Shown here one piece after another: positions 1 through 8,791 of a stretch of 44,111 nt of DNA (its first letter is position 1; each line of letters starts with the position of its first letter). The DNA is from a virus. The position numbers and the translations under genes were made by a program. Under the pieces are notes generated by a model, which worked only from the letters and a program-made list of their open reading frames with translations, was not told where the DNA came from and ran no database searches. The DNA is taken from the IMG/VR virus record IMGVR_UViG_3300020469_000085, positions 1 to 44,111 of that record; one strand, given 5' to 3'.

Positions 1-2957
1 GCATAGTCGCCAGTCCCTTGCGCTCCGCCAGTAGAATCCCAACTTAAAACTTGGCCATCTGATATAATAGTTGAACCGCCCGCATTATTTTTATTCAGAT
101 GAAAATCTACTTCATCTTGAATGGTATCACCGAGTCCATTTACAGTTGCACTATTAAACACGACTGTAGAACTAGAAAAATCAACAGTAGTAAGTGCCGC
201 ATTGATTGATCCGCCTGTGTCTATGTCTAAACTACCGGCGGCCACCTTGCCAGTGACAACTACACCCTGAGCATTATCTGCAATATTGGCTAAACCAACA
301 TCAGAATTACTAAGTCCAGATATAGATGCACCACTAAAATTTACCGTAGTATTAGTAAAATCCAATGTCGCAAGTGATGCGCTGATAGACCCACCAGTAC
401 CTACATTCAATGTGGTAGTTTGAATGGGCCCTGTAATCCACGTATCAGAAGTAATACGTTCAACAAACATTTCCTTACCAACACCGACTTTTCCACCCAT
501 GCCGCTGTGATTCGCACAGTAATAATAAAGCCTAGGTGTTGCATTTGTAACCGTTATCTCAACATATGCACCAGCAGAACCGGCAGTACCATTTACGGTT
601 ACGCCTGTCGTATATTCTGTCGCGCTGCCACCGGCGTGCGTTCCATCGGAAACTTCTGAAAATTTAAGTGGGTGCGTGGTGTTCGATGCATCAGATTGAT
701 CGAACCGATATGTTCTTCCTGGCTGTAATGTTAGAATTACCTGTTGTTCGCCATCAATATAAAATTTTCCAGCAGAAGTGGTGACAGTTGCAATATTATA
801 TAATTGATTTCTAACTCTGGCATCTGTATAATAAAGATTTGTACCTTCAGCTAAATTAGTGGTTGATTTTGTTGTCAACCAAGAATCGGCAGTAGAAGTA
901 AAATCTGTCGTTGCAAGTTTAGTTGCAATAGAATTTGTTACTGTGGTCGCAAAATTTGGATCGTCACCAAGAGCTGCAGCAAGTTCGTTTAATGTATCAA
1001 GTGTAGTTGGTGCGGTGTCAACTAGGTTTGCAATTTGAGTTGTTACATATGTTTGTGTCGCATATGTTAATGTCGTACCACCACCGACAGGAATTTGTTC
1101 TAATACACCACCATTATCTTTTAGTTCAATAGTCCCAAGTATGATAGAACTACCGCTCAGATACAAGTCGCGGAATTTGTGTGTAGAACTACCTAAATCA
1201 TATGTTACGTCTGTATCAGGTATAATATGTCCTGATATGTCACCAAGTTTAGTCTGTACTCTAGCATTCGTAAAGTATAGGTTTGTACCTTCACTTAAAT
1301 TTGTGGTAGATTTAGTGGCCAAGTCAGTGTTGAATTGCGCGGTATCTCTCGCGGCAGTATAATAAAGGTTTGTGCCTTCAGCCAAGTCCGAAGTTGTCTT
1401 ATTAGAAAGATCGAGACTTGATCCAACTTGAAGAGCAATTCTTGCATCTGTTCTTGATTCAGTATAGTATAGATTTGTACCTTCGGACAAATCTGTGGTA
1501 GTACTAGAAGATTCATCAAGTAATTTTATCCACGAACCAGCATGAGCAAAGTATCCTTTTCCAGTACCATGAACATGAGCAAACATACCATGATATGTCG
1601 ATGCACTTGGTAGATTGGCCTCCGCCGAATACATATTTGCAAATAAAACTTTATTTGAACCTAAGTCTAAATCTTGACTTTCTACATGACTGCGTACTCT
1701 TGCATCTGTATAATAAAGATTTGTGCCCTCAGATAGATCCGTTGTCGATTTTGAAGAAAAGTCTGTGTCAAAATCCGTACCAGTATATGCATTAGCAGTT
1801 AATGTGTTTATCTGAGTTTGTAGGTCATCATCGCCAGTTTCTCTATCAAATATTTCATCGTCAAGCTCGGACTGTATACTGTTTTCTTTTGCAGTAGCTC
1901 TTGAAATCTCATTTGTCAAGTTTGTAGATATAGTAGATTCTGCGTTTGTAGCTCTTGTGATCTCTGATGTTAAATTTGCGGATATTGGATTGGTGATACT
2001 TAAAACAAAAGATTCGGTTGCAATACTCTGAGCTGTAATTGCATATGTGACTCTTGCATCGACTCTCGCGGCAGTATAGTAAAGATTGTTACCTTCTGGC
2101 AAATCAGATGTAGAGTTGTTTGTTAGTGTTATTCCACCAGTTGTGTCAAGATTGAATGTTAATTTATTGTTGAGATCGCTGTATGTAGTAGAAATGTTTG
2201 TCCCACCAACAATTAAGGAATCTACTCTATCGTCCACTCTTTCATTGGTAAAATATAGATTTGTCGAACCTTCAGATAAATCATCTGTTGTTCTGGTATT
2301 GAGGAAAGTATTTACACTTCCTTCAATGATATCATCTGTATCAAACTCAGAAAAATCTATTGCAATATTTAAAAGATTACCGGCGTCATCATACGATTTT
2401 GTGATACCAACACCATCAGTAATCAGACTTGCAACTCTATCATCAACTCTTTCACTGGTATAATAAAGATTTGTACCTTCACTTAAATCTGATGTTGATT
2501 TTGATCCAAATAATGCATCAACATTACTTTGAACAGTAGAAATACTTGAGTTGATTGTAGTTATGAAATTTGCATCATCGCCGATCGCAGCTGCAAGTTC
2601 ATTTAAAGTATCTAATACGCCAGGAGCGCCATCAAGAATATTAGAAACTGCATTATCTACATATGATTGGGTGACATAACTATTAGTGTTTAAATATGCT
2701 GTAACTCTAGCATCTGTATAATAAAGGTTTGTAGTACCTTCTGGTATACCATCTGTATCAGGTTTATTTAATAACTGCGTCCAACTACCAGTTACAGCAA
2801 TAGCATGTAACCCCAGACTATTTCTCGCGCCCGCGGCTGTGGTCGCACCTGTACCACCGTGTACGAGTCCTAGTGTTTCGCCGGACAGGAATTCACTTAA
2901 TCCTGTTGTGTCACCAGAACCATCAACTACGACTCGAATTGGGGTTACGTCAGCCAT
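1..2957 (-). CDS. Tail fibre protein with EGTNLYYT repeats and a cupredoxin-like domain (C-terminus cut by window edge)
   Basis: I translated the whole minus frame from the ATG at 2957 and found no stop before base 1, so at least 985 codons are present and the C-terminus is missing. The start (MADVTPIRVVVDG) follows an AAAGAGG ribosome-binding site. The first two thirds carry nine copies of a motif close to EGTNLYYTDARV, and a LNELAAAIGDD-type segment occurs twice (about 930-1000 and 2540-2610). These motifs are known from fibre proteins of T4-like marine phages. Residues about 730-825 form a cupredoxin-like domain (listed separately). Near the left edge the protein reads DGQVLSWDSTGGAQG, a motif common in fibre tips. 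It is probably a trimeric host-recognition fibre; that role is inferred from the motifs. It follows a large paralogous structural gene, with a hairpin in the 88-base gap between them. Confidence 0.85.
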   Translation of the reverse strand, partial: MADVTPIRVVVDGSGDTTGLSEFLSGETLGLVHGGTGATTAAGARNSLGLHAIAVTGSWTQLLNKPDTDGIPEGTTNLYYTDARVTAYLNTNSYVTQSYVDNAVSNILDGAPGVLDTLNELAAAIGDDANFITTINSSISTVQSNVDALFGSKSTSDLSEGTNLYYTSERVDDRVASLITDGVGITKSYDDAGNLLNIAIDFSEFDTDDIIEGSVNTFLNTRTTDDLSEGSTNLYFTNERVDDRVDSLIVGGTNISTTYSDLNNKLTFNLDTTGGITLTNNSTSDLPEGNNLYYTAARVDARVTYAITAQSIATESFVLSITNPISANLTSEITRATNAESTISTNLTNEISRATAKENSIQSELDDEIFDRETGDDDLQTQINTLTANAYTGTDFDTDFSSKSTTDLSEGTNLYYTDARVRSHVESQDLDLGSNKVLFANMYSAEANLPSASTYHGMFAHVHGTGKGYFAHAGSWIKLLDESSSTTTDLSEGTNLYYTESRTDARIALQVGSSLDLSNKTTSDLAEGTNLYYTAARDTAQFNTDLATKSTTNLSEGTNLYFTNARVQTKLGDISGHIIPDTDVTYDLGSSTHKFRDLYLSGSSIILGTIELKDNGGVLEQIPVGGGTTLTYATQTYVTTQIANLVDTAPTTLDTLNELAAALGDDPNFATTVTNSIATKLATTDFTSTADSWLTTKSTTNLAEGTNLYYTDARVRNQLYNIATVTTSAGKFYIDGEQQVILTLQPGRTYRFDQSDASNTTHPLKFSEVSDGTHAGGSATEYTTGVTVNGTAGSAGAYVEITVTNATPRLYYYCANHSGMGGKVGVGKEMFVERITSDTWITGPIQTTTLNVGTGGSISASLATLDFTNTTVNFSGASISGLSNSDVGLANIADNAQGVVVTGKVAAGSLDIDTGGSINAALTTVDFSSSTVVFNSATVNGLGDTIQDEVDFHLNKNNAGGSTIISDGQVLSWDSTGGAQGTGDY
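483..770 (-). other. Cupredoxin-like (type 1 copper) domain inside the tail fibre
   Basis: Residues about 730-825 of the fibre read FYIDGEQQVILTLQPG, then YRFDQSDASNTTHPLKFS, a Thr/Gly-rich stretch, then YYYCANHSGMGG. Order and spacing match cupredoxins: a first histidine (H762, bases 672-674), then a C-x2-H-x2-M cluster (C814, H817, M820; bases 516-518, 507-509, 498-500), all four ligands of a type 1 copper site. The C-x2-H-x2-M spacing is the one found in amicyanin. The fold call rests on this pattern alone. Copper binding is inferred; the domain could be structural only. Confidence 0.65.
813..2750 (-). repeat. Nine in-frame copies of the fibre motif (D/N)L(S/A/P)EG(T/N)NLYYT(D/A/S)(A/E)RV
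   Basis: Copies lie near 813-857, 1260-1305, 1354-1386, 1441-1494, 1697-1736, 2050-2105, 2233-2282, 2440-2490 and 2701-2750. They are diverged at DNA level but clear in protein. Spacing is irregular (about 30 to 70 residues), so this is a dispersed protein module and not a tandem DNA repeat. Such motifs probably mark repeating segments of a trimeric fibre shaft. Confidence 0.85.
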
Positions 2958-2976
2958 CAAAAACCTCTTTTAATAC

Positions 2977-2984
2977 TATTTAGG
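2977..2984 (-). promoter_or_regulatory. Late-promoter-like octamer CCTAAATA
   Basis: On the minus strand this reads CCTAAATA, 20 bases before the fibre ATG at 2957. It keeps the TAAATA core of the T4 late promoter TATAAATA but differs at the first two bases. It overlaps the edge of the hairpin at 2983-3020. Support comes mainly from its position, which matches the exact octamers before other genes in the window. Confidence 0.35.
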
Positions 2985-3020
2985 AGTCTGATATTACCCC
3001 TTGAGATTTTATCAGACTCC
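2983..3020 (-). terminator. Intergenic hairpin with a perfect 10-bp stem
   Basis: GGAGTCTGAT at 2983-2992 pairs perfectly with ATCAGACTCC at 3011-3020 across an 18-base loop. It sits between the stop of the large structural gene (3046) and the start of the fibre gene (2957). It is not followed by a T run on the minus strand, so a standard Rho-independent terminator is doubtful. An RNA-processing or mRNA-stabilising hairpin is equally possible. Confidence 0.5.
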
Positions 3021-3045
3021 CTCATAATTTACTAACTGACTAAAA

Positions 3046-6000
3046 TTAATTGTCCAGTAATCTAATGTCGGCATTGGTAGGCATAATAGAATCGCCTGCA
3101 GCATTTTCTGCTACTAGAAGAAGAATTCTCATCCCTGAACCAAACTCACCAGTTGACATCATCCCTCTATACAATCTTCTATAATCGCCATCAGATCCCG
3201 TACCACCTTGCCCGGCTGTACTCATTCTATCACTAGAAATCAAAGTATCTTGTCCGACCGCGCCAGCAGCACAGAAACCGATCAAATCAATTTCTCTGCC
3301 GGTATACATAAATCTTTGCGATCCCAATCTATTTGGAAATTGAATTACAAGTTTTCCACGGTCATTGAGAGATAGTTGTTCAAGTGGATTTATAATAGAA
3401 GTAGAATCTCTTTCATTAACTCCAGCAAATACATGCCTATCCCAAGGTTTTAGAACATCTTTTTCTCGAACAACAAATCTTCTGAATCTACTTTGAGTTT
3501 CCAAATCTACCGATGTCATCTCAGCTGATTCTAGTCTTGATGTCATAAAGTCAAATGTTTGATTCCCTTCAAGATCGTATAGTCCCATATTTGCAATAGA
3601 AGATCTTCTTGACAAATCTTTTTCTGTAAAGAGTGGTTCTAAATCAGAATACAACAATGTCGGTTCTGAAGATTGATATACACAATGAATTGGTTGATGA
3701 TCACTTCCATCAATTCCCATATCAGGATAACCAGCACGAAATTGAGGCGCACTTGTGGTTCCAGTACCAACTTCTGCCGAAGAATGAACGTGTCTTTGTA
3801 TAACAAAAAATGCATTATCATCTGCCTGTGTTGAAGCTTGATCTCTAAGATAAAATGCAATTCCATGATCAACAATTGTCATATAATAACTCATAGGATA
3901 TGCTGGAGCAATATCTGAGCTTGATTTCCCAGTTCTTCTAAACAATCCCTTTTGCAGTCTTAAATTTCCATTATTATATGGTGTATCATGTACTAATTCT
4001 GTAGATGTACCCCTCAAATAATGTTCTTCATATCTATACTCATCATTTACTAAAATACCAGAATCATAATCTGTCAGAATTCTCGATCCAACCACTTTTA
4101 ATGGAATCTGTCCTTCACCCTCGCCTCCAACAGAAAAGTACTTCGGTACGCCTGCTACGGCGGCCACGGTCGAGGCGCCGCTGCCCGATGCTGACACCGC
4201 AGCGACTTCTTGAGTAAATACTGCTGTGTGGTCCAACAGCAGTTCGTGACTATCGTTGAAATGATGGATACCGACAACTCCTGAACTAAAATTAAAACCA
4301 GTTCTAACTCCGCTGTCAAGTTTCGATCTTTGAACAAAAGGATTTACCTTATGAACAGCAGTTTCTAAATACCCTTTATATTGTGGCCTGAGTCCACCCA
4401 AATGGCCTGGTTCTCTCATAGTGGTGGTAGCGGAGAGACCATCTTTCCCCTCGGGTTTTGCGACAGTTCCATCACCTTTAAGTTGAAATTCTGTAGCTAC
4501 ATGAACTTGTAAATATTCAAAAGAATTAGAAGAATCTTGCTCAGGATTAACTTGCAAAACTGCATCTGCAATATAAGGAGAAGCTTCTTGGATTTCATGT
4601 CCTCTGGTGATATTCAATCTTATTCTCCAAGGTTGATCACCTTCTATGTCACCCTCTCTGCCAGTTGGATAACCCGATAATTTGTGAAGTCTATCGGTTT
4701 CTAATACTACTGGACCCATAGAATAATCTGTGATATATTCGAAAGTTTCAATATCAATATCGTGAGAATAAGTTTCAAACTCTTCATAACCTACTATACC
4801 ATTTTGAACTCCGCCATGTGAAGTATTTGGGTGTTGTGCAATTACAATAGAATCGAAAGAAACTTGTGGACCTTCTGGTCTGCCCGTCTTTTTAGCAAGC
4901 ACCATTTGTTCATATGATGAAAAATACGAAGTTTTTCTAGAGGTTGCTGGAGCAACATAAGCTGTATATTGCCCATGAACCGGCATCGCAAAAGTACCTA
5001 AATCTCTCGCCAAAGGAAATTCTAATCTAACTCTTTTAATAGATGTTCCTAACCCCACTTGAATCACTTCGACTGCGCCATTATCTCCACGATAGTTGAA
5101 TGGATCTCCGGTTGTGTCTACAGTTTTAGCAGGAGTAAAATCATTCTCATCTAGAAGTGTTGCAGCGAGATATGTGGTATCTGTAGATGCAGATGTCCCG
5201 TCCGCTGCAACTCGCATTGCAGTTATATTAGTAGAACCGGAAACAGCATTACCCACAATATTGAATTTTGCTGCGGCAGGAACATCCTCTTCTGCGATAC
5301 CATTTATAGAAAATTCTTCGGAATTTGTTTGTCCTACTGTTTTACCAGTAAACAATACGGATCCTGTACCGCCTTGGGCGACACTATTTGCAGCAAGTAA
5401 TCCATGACTTTTTCCAACATCACCCTTTTTCATATATCCAGAAGAAAGTCTATTATATCTGAGAGTAATAGCATTTGAATTTGATATAACTTCCATATAT
5501 TTATTCATATATGCGTTTTGTCTAATCTTAGCAGCTATGGCCTCTGTTAATTGACCTGAGTTTAATGCAACACCTGTCTTAAAATAAATAGTTTCACTTC
5601 TGAGTGCTGGATTATTTACATCTGCCAATCCACCATTAGGAAGTTCATCTAACAGATTATTTATTGTGAACTCAAATTCATCATCGTTGTTTGCACCGCT
5701 AAACCCGCGCAATTGAATTTCATGTACATATCCATTTTCAAATGTGTTTAAGGTGTAAGCCGTACCACCATCGCCATTAGTCATTGTAGAATTGAATAGT
5801 GTGTTGTTATCAGTTACAATATATGATTGTATATTATTAGTAAAATTATCCATAGGTCTTGCAACTCTTGAAACAGATGACGTCAAATTGCTACCAATGT
5901 TGTTAGATTCTATAATTAACACACCATTTCTCTTGGGAGACAGAGTACCGCCATCTATAACAGAATATGCTCCGGATGCAGGATCAAATAATTCATTCTT

Positions 6001-7779
6001 TGAAAGAGCTTCAAAAACTGAATTGGTGAATCCGGCTACAGTACTTTGTACAACTTCTACAGGAATTGTAAATGTTTGTGCTCCAGCGCCAAATGCAGTA
6101 TGACTAAAAGAGAAAGTATATACATCGCCAGTTTGAAACACATTATTGTTATATGTCGAATCAAAACCAATCATCAATTCGCCTTCGAATTTTTTAGGTT
6201 CTACTGTTCCTGCTGGAAAAAAGTTTTCGTCTTTAAAATTTGAAATCCAAAAATCATGTGTGTCTGGGCCTTTTTCTTCTACAGTTTTTCTATAATTTCT
6301 AATAGTTGCTTTTGTATTGATTCCAGATGCAGAATCTGGCCGCATAACAACACCTCGAGATTGGTGTGTAAGAAGAGTTTTTACTTTATTAAATTCGTTC
6401 AAATATACCGCTTTCGAAATCTCCGACAATCCAACATATCCTGCTTGATTAAGATAAGCAGGCAAAGTTCGGTATACAGGAATGCTTGCGATTTGGTTTA
6501 CTTTGCCGCTGGATGCCGTGGGCGCGTTGATGGTGGGGGGTGTCGCAGTTGCGTCAGGCGTGCCGTAAAGGGCGACCAGCTCATATCCATTACTATCTAC
6601 AATATTTTTTTCAGAAAGTTCTGTTCCAGTGGCTGTACCTACTAGGATTACTTCAGAACCGGTCGCTATATCGGGGGACCCTGTCGTTTTTTTATAAAAA
6701 TGTCCGTCCTTCAGATCCAGTGGCCGCGTATTATCTGTCCGATCGCCACGTTCTTTATAAGCACCGGCTTGAGTGGGCCAGGTAAATCCACTTGAGGGAA
6801 CTAAATTCTTTACATCATTCCATCCAGAACCAAATGGAATTCCTTTAACACTACCTATATCGCTGAGAACACTTGAATCTAAAGTCGATATTCCAGTATG
6901 TGTAGATCCGTCTGCACCATTCCAAATACTACCATCATATGTATAGATGACCGGACCGTCATTCGTATGTATTGTGTGGGTATCTCCATTTGTCGGACTA
7001 GATGGAAAGTTTGGGGCAATAAAATCTCTTATTGCTTGTGTACTTCCGCGCATATTTGGATGTGGATTTAAATATGCAAAAAGTTCTGAATTTGGACCTA
7101 ATACTTGTCCAAAAACACTTGTGTCAAGTTCCTGTGCGTCCTGATCGTTCCAGTTCAACGTCGAGCCATTGCTTTGTTTTGCTTCCACATAGCCTGGAAT
7201 CAACGCAGAAACGTGTGTAATAGCAGTTCCGTCAGTAGCTTTAAAGAATTCAGCCGGATAATTAGATGTTCCTGTAATAACATTGTCTAGGGAGCTCGTC
7301 GAATGTGTCCCTTCCCTAATATTATAAGTGGGATATCCAATCGCTGGAATTTTTTTAGCAATATTTTCGTTCCAGTTTGGATTGTCGTATATATCATCAA
7401 TTTTTTTAATTCTACTACCATTTTCTCCATCAAGAAAGTATGTCGTAGCACTTAAATTTCCAACTTCATCTCGGTTAGTATAAACAGATGTGGCGGTATC
7501 ATAATCAGCGATCTTGCCAAAAACATTTATACCGCTGGCACCTTTTCCAACTTGACCAACACTCGAATCGTAATAAAAACAAATAAATTCATCGATAAAT
7601 TGTGTTAAATTATCATCATTGATACTAATCTTGGTAATTTGTGGACCTACATCTTTAAATCCATTATCCAACATATCTTCGGACATCTGTTGGATTAGTG
7701 GTTTGAAGGCCTCTCTTTTCCTATCTCTGTAATAATCATCCATATGGACAATTTCATTTCTGTTTATTGAAATAGACAT
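3046..7779 (-). CDS. Large virion structural protein, member 1 of a four-gene paralogous family
   Basis: This 1577-residue protein has no family I can name. It shares conserved blocks with three other proteins in the window (26013-28349, 21208-25950, 16259-21145): an N-terminal SINRNEIV (compare SIQRNEMI), a block at about 1281-1330 (YPMSYYMTIVDHGIAFYL followed by FFVIQRHV), then IHCVY, then at about 1431 RFVVREKDVLKPWDRHV, INPLEQLSL, LGSQRFMY and, near 1540-1555, YRGMMSTGEFGSGMRI. Its 1280-residue N-terminal part is specific to this member and has Ala/Gly/Thr-rich loops, two of them GC-rich. The ATG at 7779 follows AGGAG. It lies between two fibre-like genes, so a role in the baseplate periphery or fibre apparatus is inferred. 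Confidence 0.85.
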   Translation of the reverse strand: MSISINRNEIVHMDDYYRDRKREAFKPLIQQMSEDMLDNGFKDVGPQITKISINDDNLTQFIDEFICFYYDSSVGQVGKGASGINVFGKIADYDTATSVYTNRDEVGNLSATTYFLDGENGSRIKKIDDIYDNPNWNENIAKKIPAIGYPTYNIREGTHSTSSLDNVITGTSNYPAEFFKATDGTAITHVSALIPGYVEAKQSNGSTLNWNDQDAQELDTSVFGQVLGPNSELFAYLNPHPNMRGSTQAIRDFIAPNFPSSPTNGDTHTIHTNDGPVIYTYDGSIWNGADGSTHTGISTLDSSVLSDIGSVKGIPFGSGWNDVKNLVPSSGFTWPTQAGAYKERGDRTDNTRPLDLKDGHFYKKTTGSPDIATGSEVILVGTATGTELSEKNIVDSNGYELVALYGTPDATATPPTINAPTASSGKVNQIASIPVYRTLPAYLNQAGYVGLSEISKAVYLNEFNKVKTLLTHQSRGVVMRPDSASGINTKATIRNYRKTVEEKGPDTHDFWISNFKDENFFPAGTVEPKKFEGELMIGFDSTYNNNVFQTGDVYTFSFSHTAFGAGAQTFTIPVEVVQSTVAGFTNSVFEALSKNELFDPASGAYSVIDGGTLSPKRNGVLIIESNNIGSNLTSSVSRVARPMDNFTNNIQSYIVTDNNTLFNSTMTNGDGGTAYTLNTFENGYVHEIQLRGFSGANNDDEFEFTINNLLDELPNGGLADVNNPALRSETIYFKTGVALNSGQLTEAIAAKIRQNAYMNKYMEVISNSNAITLRYNRLSSGYMKKGDVGKSHGLLAANSVAQGGTGSVLFTGKTVGQTNSEEFSINGIAEEDVPAAAKFNIVGNAVSGSTNITAMRVAADGTSASTDTTYLAATLLDENDFTPAKTVDTTGDPFNYRGDNGAVEVIQVGLGTSIKRVRLEFPLARDLGTFAMPVHGQYTAYVAPATSRKTSYFSSYEQMVLAKKTGRPEGPQVSFDSIVIAQHPNTSHGGVQNGIVGYEEFETYSHDIDIETFEYITDYSMGPVVLETDRLHKLSGYPTGREGDIEGDQPWRIRLNITRGHEIQEASPYIADAVLQVNPEQDSSNSFEYLQVHVATEFQLKGDGTVAKPEGKDGLSATTTMREPGHLGGLRPQYKGYLETAVHKVNPFVQRSKLDSGVRTGFNFSSGVVGIHHFNDSHELLLDHTAVFTQEVAAVSASGSGASTVAAVAGVPKYFSVGGEGEGQIPLKVVGSRILTDYDSGILVNDEYRYEEHYLRGTSTELVHDTPYNNGNLRLQKGLFRRTGKSSSDIAPAYPMSYYMTIVDHGIAFYLRDQASTQADDNAFFVIQRHVHSSAEVGTGTTSAPQFRAGYPDMGIDGSDHQPIHCVYQSSEPTLLYSDLEPLFTEKDLSRRSSIANMGLYDLEGNQTFDFMTSRLESAEMTSVDLETQSRFRRFVVREKDVLKPWDRHVFAGVNERDSTSIINPLEQLSLNDRGKLVIQFPNRLGSQRFMYTGREIDLIGFCAAGAVGQDTLISSDRMSTAGQGGTGSDGDYRRLYRGMMSTGEFGSGMRILLLVAENAAGDSIMPTNADIRLLDN

Positions 7780-7823
7780 TTATGTGCTCCTATAATTTTA
7801 ATTCTGTGTATGTTTGTTTTTAT

Positions 7824-7831
7824 TATTTATA
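7824..7831 (-). promoter_or_regulatory. T4-type late promoter octamer TATAAATA
   Basis: The minus strand reads TATAAATA, an exact match to the T4 late promoter -10 element, in the 60-base gap and 45 bases before the ATG at 7779. It comes directly after a run of nine T that follows the stop of the upstream gene. Confidence 0.6.
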
Positions 7832-7839
7832 AAAAAAAA

Positions 7840-8757
7840 TTACACACCGTTAATAATGAGATCGATATTATCCTGTGTACCATTTGCCATGAAAAAATCT
7901 ACTTCGCCGCTAATCATTTCGTTGCCTGTGAATGTAGTTGTCAATGGAATATCATCCCTTGTACCATTAGTTTTTGTAAATTTTATAAACCCACCAGTTC
8001 CAAAATTATCATCAGGTACGAATTTGCCAGTATTTATATCATAAGCAATACTAACTTTACCCGCTGCAGACACTTGGGCGTTTGTATGACCGGAATATTC
8101 AAAATTTTGCAAGTTATTTTCTATGGTGTTTTGATCTGTAATAATTGTTGTTTCTACGCCAATAGCTCTGGTTCTTTCTGAGAATATAGCAGAATCCAGA
8201 AGTCCATCGGAATTTTTCAAAGATGTAGAGGTTGTCAAATAATTAGTGGTGCCATCGGCAGTATAAGTCCCATCCGCATTTAGTCCTGCTGCTGATTGTG
8301 TCGTATCAAGTTCGGATTGCAATGGTGTAAGATCTAAACTTGCGGTTGTAGTGTTTGTATTTGGATCATATGTCGAAATTATACTACCAGAAAATTCTAT
8401 ATTTCCCGTAATATTAGTATCGACCGTTAATGCTTCTGCAAGAGCTATCCAACTAGAACCAGTTGAATAATATAAATTAGAATTAAGCAAAGCTAAACGA
8501 CCACTATCAGCAACCTCAGATTGTAGTTCTGTCAATGTATTATATGTATCAAATTTTATCAAATCAAAATTTGATCTTACTTGACCTTTTATTGCTAATA
8601 ATTTTTCCGAATCGGTGGCAGTATCAGGGAGTCCACCATTACCGCCTGCACCAGTTCCGCCGTCTAAAATGCCAACGAAATCAGATTCTAAAAACTCTCC
8701 AAGTACAACATCTCCGGTAGTTTGTACAATAGCCTTGAGTGGAAATGCGCCTGCCAT
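7840..8757 (-). CDS. Fibre-like structural protein, 305 residues
   Basis: Starts MAGAFPLKAIVQTTGDVVLGEF after a strong AGGAGAT site. The N-terminal segment (VLGEF..SDFVG) is of a type seen at the start of fibre proteins in T4-like marine phages. Residues 55-120 look like a short helical shaft (LLAIKGQVRSNFD, LTELQSEVADS). A module near 165-200 (GTTNYLTTSTSLKNSDGLLD) resembles GSNYLSTANNLQGAVSLLD in the 396-residue protein at 31350-32540. The end repeats DDIPLTTTFTGNE and DNIDLIINGV, consistent with a small beta-rich tip. It sits between the tail-tip peptidase and a large paralogue, so it is probably a fibre or fibre-connector subunit. The exact function is not known. Confidence 0.75.
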   Translation of the reverse strand: MAGAFPLKAIVQTTGDVVLGEFLESDFVGILDGGTGAGGNGGLPDTATDSEKLLAIKGQVRSNFDLIKFDTYNTLTELQSEVADSGRLALLNSNLYYSTGSSWIALAEALTVDTNITGNIEFSGSIISTYDPNTNTTTASLDLTPLQSELDTTQSAAGLNADGTYTADGTTNYLTTSTSLKNSDGLLDSAIFSERTRAIGVETTIITDQNTIENNLQNFEYSGHTNAQVSAAGKVSIAYDINTGKFVPDDNFGTGGFIKFTKTNGTRDDIPLTTTFTGNEMISGEVDFFMANGTQDNIDLIINGV

Positions 8758-8776
8758 TTAAAAATCTCCTATGTAT

Positions 8777-8784
8777 TATTTATA
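8777..8784 (-). promoter_or_regulatory. T4-type late promoter octamer TATAAATA
   Basis: Exact TATAAATA on the minus strand, 20 bases before the ATG at 8757, inside the 34-base gap after the tail-tip peptidase gene. Confidence 0.6.
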
Positions 8785-8791
8785 ACAAATA

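Noticed and set aside
1295-1519. 74-codon minus-strand open frame
   Set aside because: It is in another frame inside the long fibre gene and has no features of its own.
1-2957. Diversity-generating retroelement variable region
   Set aside because: The fibre C-terminus is outside the window, and I saw no reverse transcriptase or template repeat here.
7831-7839. Run of nine T on the minus strand as a terminator
   Set aside because: No GC-rich stem precedes it; only a weak 4-bp AT pairing is possible.
8031-8038. TATAAATA inside the 305-residue fibre-like gene
   Set aside because: It is internal to the gene and not placed before a start, so it is probably a chance match in AT-rich DNA. It shows that the octamer alone is not enough to call a promoter.
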